Shown: piece after piece, positions 6,581-11,459 of the stretch
Layout of the letters: every line of letters starts with the position of its first letter
Position numbering within the stretch: position 1 is the stretch's first letter
Source of the DNA: Candidatus Omnitrophota bacterium
GTDB taxonomy: Bacteria; Omnitrophota; Gorgyraeia; Gygaellales; Profunditerraquicolaceae
Assembly (NCBI GenBank): GCA_016212045.1
Contig: JACRHO010000101.1
Span: 1 to 11,459 of the forward strand
Reading direction: 5' to 3'
DNA: 11,459 nt
Program-made: the position numbers and the translations under genes
The notes under the pieces: model-generated
Database searches by the model: none
Seen by the model: only the letters and a program-made list of their open reading frames with translations
Told to the model about the DNA's origin: nothing

Positions 6581-7567
6581 ATGTTAACTTTAATAATATT
6601 AATTCTCTTAATTATATTTTTATACCTCAGCCTGAATAAAATATTGGCGATAAACCTCAAGAAGGTAAGGATTAATTATGACTATGCCCAGGCTCAAGGC
6701 GCTCAGCTATTCCAGAAAAACACTGAACTAAAACAAGAAAATGAACATTTGAGAAATACCCTGGAGAAGACCATTACCCTTTATGAAACTGCAAAAGAGA
6801 TTAGTAAATCTTTAGAGCAGGAGAAGGTGTTTAGTTTGTTCAGGGATGAAGCGAGCAATCATCTGACGATAAAAGAGTGCAAATTTATTCAAGGCGAAAT
6901 TGAGCCGGCACGATATAAGGATTATCTGGTCCTGCCGTTAGAGATAGAAAAGAAGCGCATCGGATATCTTCTGGCTTATATAGTAAAAAAGGAGGAATAT
7001 GAGACTTTTTATATTTTAGCCCAGCAGTTTTTCTTAGGGATGAAGAGAGCGCTTTTATATCAGAAGATTCAAGAACTGGCGATTATGGATAGTTTAACCG
7101 GAACTTTTAGCCGCAGATATTATCTTGAGCGGTTCCAGGAAGAGATAAAGCGCTCTAAAAAGTTTAAGTTAAATTTTGCCTTTTTAATGATAGACGTGGA
7201 CCATTTTAAAGGTTATAATGACCATTACGGCCATTTATCAGGCGATGCTATTTTAAAAGAGATCGCTTCAGGCATCAGGGAAAACATAAGACAGATAGAT
7301 TTCTTAGGCCGCTACGGCGGAGAGGAGTTTTCCATTATTTTAACTGAGACAGATAGAGAAGGCGCAAGATTTGCTGCCGAACGTATTCGCCGCGCCATAG
7401 AGGATAAATACTTCAAGGTTTATGATGAGGGACTTCGGCTTACTATCAGCATCGGAATCTCCGCATTTCCTGCTGATGCCCAAGAGCAGCAGTCGCTGAT
7501 TGATAAAGCAGACCAGGCGCTCTATCGGGCAAAGGAAGAGGGTAGAAATAGGGTGTGTGTTTCGTAA
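6581..7567 (+). CDS. Membrane-anchored diguanylate cyclase (GGDEF) with I-site
   Basis: Second cyclic di-GMP synthase of the pair, 328 residues. One N-terminal transmembrane helix (about 2-24, LTLIILILLIIFLYLSL) is followed by a coiled coil (about 40-75) with heptad-like E/L/K spacing. Next comes a short GAF-like region (about 75-165), too divergent to name firmly, then the GGDEF domain (about 168-328). The domain shows MDSLTGTFSRRYYLERF, metal-binding IDVDHFKGYND and the active site GGEEF (246-250). RQID (237-240) stands at the right distance for a c-di-GMP inhibition I-site, so unlike its neighbour this enzyme should be feedback-inhibited. No Shine-Dalgarno is visible before the ATG. A better-placed GAGAGG at 6395-6400 lies before the repeat element and serves only a 6-codon ORF. 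Confidence 0.93.
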   Translation: MLTLIILILLIIFLYLSLNKILAINLKKVRINYDYAQAQGAQLFQKNTELKQENEHLRNTLEKTITLYETAKEISKSLEQEKVFSLFRDEASNHLTIKECKFIQGEIEPARYKDYLVLPLEIEKKRIGYLLAYIVKKEEYETFYILAQQFFLGMKRALLYQKIQELAIMDSLTGTFSRRYYLERFQEEIKRSKKFKLNFAFLMIDVDHFKGYNDHYGHLSGDAILKEIASGIRENIRQIDFLGRYGGEEFSIILTETDREGARFAAERIRRAIEDKYFKVYDEGLRLTISIGISAFPADAQEQQSLIDKADQALYRAKEEGRNRVCVS

Positions 7568-7583
7568 GCTTAACTGCCCTTAA

Positions 7584-7603
7584 AAAAAAGGTTTTGCTTT
7601 TTT
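7584..7603 (+). terminator. Possible weak intrinsic terminator after the second GGDEF gene
   Basis: AAAAAAG (7584-7590) and CTTTTTT (7597-7603) form a 7-bp stem around the loop GTTTTG, with an A-run on one side and a T-run on the other. It is almost all A-T pairs and overlaps the proposed promoter of the next gene, so its efficiency is doubtful. Confidence 0.3.
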
Positions 7604-7620
7604 AAAAATTTATGTATAAT
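7592..7620 (+). promoter_or_regulatory. Promoter of the AdoMet decarboxylase-like gene, probably leaderless
   Basis: A perfect -10 box TATAAT at 7615-7620 ends 7 bases before the ATG at 7628. The -35 box is either TTGCTT (7594-7599, 15-base spacer) or the poorer TTTTGC (7592-7597, 17-base spacer). Transcription would begin at or next to the start codon, and no Shine-Dalgarno exists. The mRNA should therefore have no 5' leader. Confidence 0.6.
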
Positions 7621-7627
7621 TATATCT

Positions 7628-8053
7628 ATGAAGAGCATAGAGGTTTGTGATGCCAAACTAAAAAAGAGCACCGCCTTTGGTTATGAGCTATTGCTTGACC
7701 TTTATGAATGTAAGCCTGGTGCCTGCGATGATTTATCCCTTTGTTATAAATTTTTAGATGAGATTGTAGGTTATTTAGGGATGGAGAAACAGGCGCCGCC
7801 AAATATCTTCTTTACGGATGAGAAACGTTTTCCGGATAAGGCCGGGCTCTCTGGCTGGGCGCCGCTGGTGGAAAGTTCCGTAGTCATTCATACGTTAAGC
7901 CCTAAGAATTTTATCAGCATAGATATATATTGCTGTAAGGAATTTGATATTGAAAAGGCAAAATCTTTTTGCCGCAGATTCTTCTCTCCCCAGCGCATGG
8001 ATGAGCAATTTATTCTGCGCGGTATAGATTATTATAAACAAGAGGCCTCTTAA
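7628..8053 (+). CDS. S-adenosylmethionine decarboxylase-like proenzyme (SpeH/SpeD family)
   Basis: The 141-residue protein resembles the small bacterial AdoMet decarboxylases, which cleave themselves to form a pyruvoyl group and make the aminopropyl donor for spermidine. The N-terminus GYELLLDLYEC matches the family's first strand. The core E82-S83-S84-VVIH88-T, then ISIDIYCC103, matches the family pattern ESHxTIH...DxYTC: S83 is the predicted cleavage serine, H88 the processing histidine (+5) and C103 the catalytic cysteine (+20), all at family spacing. The residue after the serine is S instead of the usual H. The region before the core is longer than in SpeH and has extra cysteines. No spermidine synthase gene is nearby. 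Members of this family with changed substrate have been described, so the fold assignment is firmer than the substrate. Confidence 0.75.
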   Translation: MKSIEVCDAKLKKSTAFGYELLLDLYECKPGACDDLSLCYKFLDEIVGYLGMEKQAPPNIFFTDEKRFPDKAGLSGWAPLVESSVVIHTLSPKNFISIDIYCCKEFDIEKAKSFCRRFFSPQRMDEQFILRGIDYYKQEAS

Positions 8054-8078
8054 AAGCGTTTCTTGTCTCTCGCCTATT

Positions 8079-9248
8079 ATGAATCCAGGAAAAATCTCAG
8101 TAGTTACAGCCTTAGTTTTAATATCTCTATTTATTTTTGTTGCAAGTTATAGCCAGTCCGAAGACCCCGATACATTAATCATCTTTCATTCGCCCTCTTG
8201 CCATAACTGCCTAAAAGTAAAAAATGAGGTAATGCCGAAGATTGAGCATGATTTTAAAGACAGAGTTAAATTTACTTACATTGATATTGAGAACATAGAT
8301 AATTATAAATTACTGCTTGCCTTAAAAGAAAAATACCGTTCAGATATAAAAATTGAGCTGCCGGTATTTTATTTCCGCGGGCATTTTTTAAATGGAAAAG
8401 CAGATGTAGAGAAAGGCCTGGTGTGGCTGATTAAGGAATCATTGCGCCTACCTGCAAAACAAAAAGATGAATTACCTTTTATAGATCTGGTGGCGCATTT
8501 TAAGGCGATTGAGCCGCTGGCAGTAGTCAGTGCCGGCCTCATTGACGGCATCAACCCCTGCGCGTTCAGCGTTATTGTCTTCTTTATTTCTTTTTTAGCC
8601 CTGCAGGGTTATCTAAAAAGAGATTTGATTATTATCGGGTTAATTTTTATTTTTGCCGTATTTTTAACTTATCTTTTAATCGGTATAGGATTATTCGGGT
8701 TTCTTTACCGCCTAAAGAGTTTTTGGCTCGCTGCCAAGGTATTTAATTTTAGCATCGGGATATTTAGTATTATTTTGGGCATATTTACTCTTTATGATTT
8801 CTTTAAATTTAAAAAGACAAAAGAAACAGAAGGTCTGCTTCTACAGTTGCCCGCAGCAGTAAAAAAACAGATTCAGGCGATTATCGGCAGGCACTACCGA
8901 AAAACTAAAGACCAGGAGATTAAAGGTAATATTCTTAAGTTAGTCTTTAGCGCAATGATTACCGGATTTTTAGTCTCAATATTAGAGGCGGTATGCACCG
9001 GCCAGGTTTATCTTCCCACCATTACCTTTGTTTTAAAGGCCACGCCGCTTAAATTACCAGCATTAGGGTATCTTTTGCTCTATAACCTTATGTTTATTAC
9101 GCCGCTGTTTGCGATATTCCTTTTGGCTTTGTTGGGAGTGACCTCAGGGCAATTTTCTAGTTTTCTAAAGAGGCATCTTTTGAGCGTGAAAGTCCTGATG
9201 GCGATTTTATTTTTTGGGCTAGGTATATTTTTGCTCTGGAAGGGTTAA
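8079..9248 (+). CDS. Thioredoxin-like/CcdA-DsbD-like membrane thiol-disulfide transport protein
   Basis: Fusion of 389 residues that probably moves reducing power across the inner membrane. A hydrophobic N-terminal segment (about 7-23) acts as signal or anchor. A thioredoxin-fold domain (about 31-120) has C41-HN-C44 and a cis-proline candidate P95 in ELPVFYF. A six-helix membrane domain follows from about residue 146: one helix carries GINPC161AF, the counterpart of the NPC motif of CcdA, and another carries EAVC306TGQVYLPT. These paired membrane cysteines are how CcdA/DsbD proteins pass electrons. The order, thioredoxin first and then the membrane domain, is the reverse of the C-terminal thioredoxin of DsbD. 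It lies 25 bases after the decarboxylase-like gene, without a clear Shine-Dalgarno. Its partner proteins are unknown; cytochrome c maturation or periplasmic disulfide reduction are possible. Confidence 0.85.
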   Translation: MNPGKISVVTALVLISLFIFVASYSQSEDPDTLIIFHSPSCHNCLKVKNEVMPKIEHDFKDRVKFTYIDIENIDNYKLLLALKEKYRSDIKIELPVFYFRGHFLNGKADVEKGLVWLIKESLRLPAKQKDELPFIDLVAHFKAIEPLAVVSAGLIDGINPCAFSVIVFFISFLALQGYLKRDLIIIGLIFIFAVFLTYLLIGIGLFGFLYRLKSFWLAAKVFNFSIGIFSIILGIFTLYDFFKFKKTKETEGLLLQLPAAVKKQIQAIIGRHYRKTKDQEIKGNILKLVFSAMITGFLVSILEAVCTGQVYLPTITFVLKATPLKLPALGYLLLYNLMFITPLFAIFLLALLGVTSGQFSSFLKRHLLSVKVLMAILFFGLGIFLLWKG

Positions 9249-9253
9249 ATACC

Positions 9254-9282
9254 TTGCAATTAAAAGCAGTTTAAGATAGAAT
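9254..9282 (+). promoter_or_regulatory. Promoter of the ROK kinase gene, near-leaderless
   Basis: TTGCAA (9254-9259) and TAGAAT (9277-9282) are separated by exactly 17 bases. The -10 box ends 9 bases before the ATG at 9292, so the transcript would have only about 0-3 leader bases. There is no Shine-Dalgarno in the 43-base gap. The promoter would drive the kinase, the transaldolase and probably the LptD-like gene. Confidence 0.6.
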
Positions 9283-9291
9283 ATTTTAACT

Positions 9292-10215
9292 ATGCCAAAG
9301 AAATTTATTATCGCTATTGATTTAGGTGGTACGAATTTAAAAGTTGCCCTGATAGGCCGGAAATATAAAATTTTGCATAAGAGAGTGCTCAGCACTAAGA
9401 ATTTTGGGCGTAAAGACAATTTAATTTCCGCAATTTTAGAGGCGATAAATAACATTATTAGAGATAAAAAAATAAGCCGGGCAGAGATTCTCGGCGTAGG
9501 ATTAGGTCTGCCTGGGCCGATTGATATAAAAAAGGGTATAGTTCACCTCTTTCCTAATATCCCCGGCTGGAGAGAGGTAAATCTTAAAAGGATCCTAGAG
9601 AAGAAGTTAAAACTGGCGGTATTTTTAGATAATGACGCAAACCTCATGGCCTTAGCCGAGGCGCGCAGGGGGCGAGCCCAGGGATTAAGTAATGTTATAT
9701 GCATTACTTTAGGGACAGGCGTAGGCGGTGGCCTGATTATTCAGGGTGAGCTTTATCGCGGCGCCAGTTTTGCGGCAGGAGAAATAGGGCATCTGCCGAT
9801 TAATGAGGAAGGGCCCAGCTGTAATTGCGGCGGTCGAGCCTGCCTTGAGGCTTATATAGGTAATAAAAAAATTGAAGAGAGGGCGAGGGTATTATTTAAG
9901 CGCCGCATTTCTTTAGAGGAATTAAGCCGGTTGGCTAAAAAAAAGAATAAGAAAGCTGTGCAACTATGGACTGAGACTGCCAGACACCTAGGTAGGGCGC
10001 TGGTAGGGGTAGTTAATCTGCTTAATCCCGACGCTATTGTTATCGGGGGAGGCGTCGCTGGTGCAGGTAAGATATTATTTGATAGGATAAGGAAAGTTAT
10101 ATTGGAAGAGGCCATGCCAGTGCAGGCCAGGCAGGTAAAGATAGTTAAGGCCGCACTCGGTAATGATGCCGGTTTGATCGGTGCGAGCCTTCTAGTTAAA
10201 GAGGGAGTAAGCTAA
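9292..10215 (+). CDS. ROK family sugar kinase, probable glucokinase
   Basis: ATP-dependent kinase of 307 residues of the ROK family, most likely phosphorylating glucose or a related sugar in the cytoplasm. The N-terminal phosphate loop reads AIDLGGTNLK (D10). VFLDNDANLMALAE holds the catalytic aspartate D115, and LGTGVGGGLI is the second phosphate motif. The ROK signature follows: E164-IGH167-LPI, then the zinc site C177-N-C179-GGRA-C184-LE, and near the end VIGGGV. No N-terminal helix-turn-helix is present, so it is an enzyme, not a ROK repressor. The substrate (glucose, N-acetylglucosamine or mannose) cannot be fixed from motifs. A transaldolase gene follows after 1 base, so the two are co-translated and point to sugar-phosphate metabolism. 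Confidence 0.92.
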   Translation: MPKKFIIAIDLGGTNLKVALIGRKYKILHKRVLSTKNFGRKDNLISAILEAINNIIRDKKISRAEILGVGLGLPGPIDIKKGIVHLFPNIPGWREVNLKRILEKKLKLAVFLDNDANLMALAEARRGRAQGLSNVICITLGTGVGGGLIIQGELYRGASFAAGEIGHLPINEEGPSCNCGGRACLEAYIGNKKIEERARVLFKRRISLEELSRLAKKKNKKAVQLWTETARHLGRALVGVVNLLNPDAIVIGGGVAGAGKILFDRIRKVILEEAMPVQARQVKIVKAALGNDAGLIGASLLVKEGVS

Positions 10216-10216
10216 A

Positions 10217-10864
10217 ATGGAGATTTTTATTGATACGGCAAATATAAAAGAAATAAAAGAGGCAATAGCCCTTGGTTTGATAGACGGCGTAACTACTAAC
10301 CCTACTTTGATTGCCCGGGAAAATCGTCCAGCCAAAGATTTGTTGAAAGAGATTTGTTCTCTAGTATCTGGCCCGGTAAGTGCGGAAGTGATTAGCCTTG
10401 ATGCTAGTGGCATGGTTACTGAGGCGCGGCAATTGGCAAAAATTGCCAAGAATATTGTCATAAAAATACCTTTGGTTAAGGAGGGATTAAAGGCGGTAAA
10501 GATTTTATCCTCGGAAGGCATAAAAACTAATGTTACCCTTTGTTTTTCTGTTTCCCAGGCGCTCTTGACTGCTAAGGCGGGTGCGGATTATATTTCTCCG
10601 TTTGTGGGACGACTGGATGATATTAGCGAAGTCGGTATGGACTTGATAAAAGATATTAGGACTATTTATCAGAATTATGGATTTAAGACCAAGATAATCG
10701 TTGCCTCGGTGCGTAATCCTTTACATGTAGTCAGTGCCGCGCTGATGGCTGCAGATGTAGCCACTATCCCTTTTGCCGTGATTGAGCAGCTGATTAAACA
10801 CCCATTGACGGATATAGGGATACAACGATTTCTAGAAGACTATAAAAAAATTCCGCAGAAATAA
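10217..10864 (+). CDS. tal: Transaldolase, small TalC type
   Basis: Class I aldolase of 215 residues in the small transaldolase/fructose-6-phosphate aldolase group, acting in the non-oxidative pentose phosphate pathway. It begins MEIFIDTANIKEIKEA and has GVTTNPTL. The Schiff-base lysine is K83 in IVIKIP, followed by GIKTNVTLCFS and ADYISPFVGRLDD. Two active-site positions separate the activities: fructose-6-phosphate aldolase has Q and Y, transaldolases have E and F. Here they are E57 (SAEVI) and F129 (SPFVGR), which favours true transaldolase. A ribosome site GAGGGAG (10201-10207) lies in the end of the kinase gene, whose stop is 1 base upstream. The LptD-like start follows 2 bases after its stop. 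Confidence 0.93.
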   Translation: MEIFIDTANIKEIKEAIALGLIDGVTTNPTLIARENRPAKDLLKEICSLVSGPVSAEVISLDASGMVTEARQLAKIAKNIVIKIPLVKEGLKAVKILSSEGIKTNVTLCFSVSQALLTAKAGADYISPFVGRLDDISEVGMDLIKDIRTIYQNYGFKTKIIVASVRNPLHVVSAALMAADVATIPFAVIEQLIKHPLTDIGIQRFLEDYKKIPQK

Positions 10865-10866
10865 TT

Positions 10867-11459
10867 ATGGACAAATTCCAAATTCCAAATCTCAAATCTC
10901 AAATAAATTCCAAATTCCAATTTCCAAAATTCCATCCGCCGAAGGCGGATTGGTCATTGGTCATTGTTTATTGGTTATTATTTGGTTATTGGTGTTTGGT
11001 TATTGGTGTTTGTCCGTTGTTTGCCCAAGAGAATAAAATAGAGCCGATTATTGTCAATGGCGATATAGTGGAATATGTTACCGAGAAAAATGAATTTATC
11101 GCCTCAGGCAATGTCTCAGTGGATTACAAAGGCACAAAATTAACTTGTCAAAAATTAACCCTGAATACCCAGACTAAAGATGCCTTTGCTGAAGGAGACG
11201 CCAGGATTGATGATCAGAGGGGGGTAATTGAAGGCAGTAAACTAATTTATAATTTTCAGACTAAAACTGGAACCATTATAGATTCAGAATTCCGGGCCAA
11301 TCCCTATTTCGGCGTGGCTGAAAAGACAGAAAAGGTAAGCGAGGCGGAATTCATTGCAACCCGCGGATATTATACCACCTGCAGTTTAGATAATCCCCAC
11401 TACCGGATTAAATCAAGAAAGATGAAGGTTTTTCCCGGAGATAAAATCCAGACCCGGGA
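10867..11459 (+). CDS. lptD: LptD/OstA-like outer-membrane LPS assembly protein, N-terminal part
   Basis: The gene runs off the right edge; 197 codons are visible with no stop. From about residue 55 it shows the OstA/LptD beta-jellyroll pattern: PIIVNGDIVEYVTEKNEFIA, SGNVSVDYKGTKLTCQKL, AEGDARID, then the LptD-type YYTTCSLDNPHYRIKSRK. Such proteins insert lipopolysaccharide into the outer membrane. The start is ATG 10867, 2 bases after the transaldolase stop; no strong Shine-Dalgarno is visible, so reinitiation is likely. Residues 1-28 are polar with five lysines, 29-49 form an unbroken hydrophobic stretch (WSLVIVYWLL onward), and PLFA-QEN looks like a signal peptidase site after A53. All of this leader up to C49, except the first codons, is encoded by a repeat element. 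The alternative TTG starts inside the hydrophobic stretch would leave no charged n-region. Confidence 0.85.
   Translation, partial: MDKFQIPNLKSQINSKFQFPKFHPPKADWSLVIVYWLLFGYWCLVIGVCPLFAQENKIEPIIVNGDIVEYVTEKNEFIASGNVSVDYKGTKLTCQKLTLNTQTKDAFAEGDARIDDQRGVIEGSKLIYNFQTKTGTIIDSEFRANPYFGVAEKTEKVSEAEFIATRGYYTTCSLDNPHYRIKSRKMKVFPGDKIQTR
10872..11012. repeat. Inverted heptamer element encoding the LptD-like leader
   Basis: The left half (10872-10933) is a row of about nine 7-bp units (CAAATTC, CAAATCT and variants). The centre is a perfect 7-bp stem, ATCCGCC-GAA-GGCGGAT (10934-10950). The right half (10950-11012) is nine 7-bp units (TTGGTCA twice, TTGTTTA, TTGGTTA, then variants such as GTTATTG and GTGTTTG). 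Mirrored about base 10942, left and right arrays have exactly matching ends, and an ungapped comparison gives 36 of 62 pairing positions, chiefly CCAA with TTGG once per unit. The whole element is 141 bases and is open in the lptD frame. Confidence 0.85.
10935..10949. repeat. 15-bp palindromic unit, third copy
   Basis: TCCGCC-GAA-GGCGGA, the same palindrome as the two copies inside dnaK at 214-243, with a different 3-base loop. It forms the core of the inverted heptamer element and is also within coding sequence. Confidence 0.8.

Noticed and set aside
10805..10833. TTGACG as the -35 box of a promoter for the LptD-like gene
   Set aside because: No acceptable -10 box lies 16-18 bases downstream.

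Overview
The window carries thirteen protein genes, all on the + strand and mostly tightly packed. Two run off the edges: dnaK at the left and an LptD-like gene at the right. I see no rRNA, tRNA, CRISPR array or transposase. An LptD-type OstA protein with a signal peptide implies an outer membrane. Gene content, moderate AT bias and abundant short-unit repeats resemble metagenome-derived candidate phyla such as Omnitrophota, but that assignment is inference.

Layout: (1) 1-1526, chaperone genes: the 3' end of dnaK, a repeat-filled gap, then dnaJ. (2) 1540-3891, a compact run: FmdB-type zinc ribbon, DUF1015 protein and accD, separated by a few bases or overlapping. (3) 3931-5034, a MalK/UgpC-type ABC ATPase with its own near-consensus promoter inside the end of accD and no permease genes beside it. 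(4) 5083-7567, two different membrane-anchored GGDEF proteins, one with a GAF domain and one with an intact I-site. (5) 7628-9248, an AdoMet decarboxylase-like proenzyme preceded by a promoter that would give a leaderless mRNA, then a thioredoxin/CcdA-like fusion. (6) 9292-11459, a ROK sugar kinase (again with almost no leader), a small transaldolase, and the N-terminus of an LptD-like protein. Kinase and transaldolase fit a sugar-phosphate unit; the GGDEF pair fits cyclic-di-GMP signalling.

The most unusual feature is a set of short-unit repeats (7-8 bp) at the looser gene junctions. Three are built as inverted pairs: one array, a centre, and the same kind of array in reverse complement (301-363, 6418-6544, 10872-11012). 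A fourth junction (5039-5088) holds a 14-bp-arm inverted repeat, and heptamers plus two 15-bp palindromes lie inside the dnaK C-terminus. These repeats enter genes: they make up the DnaK linker, abut the TTG start of dnaJ, adjoin a GGDEF reading frame that has lost any normal start, and appear to encode the whole signal peptide of the LptD-like protein. That last case, where non-coding-looking repeat DNA seems to have become a secretion signal, is the main candidate for something undescribed.
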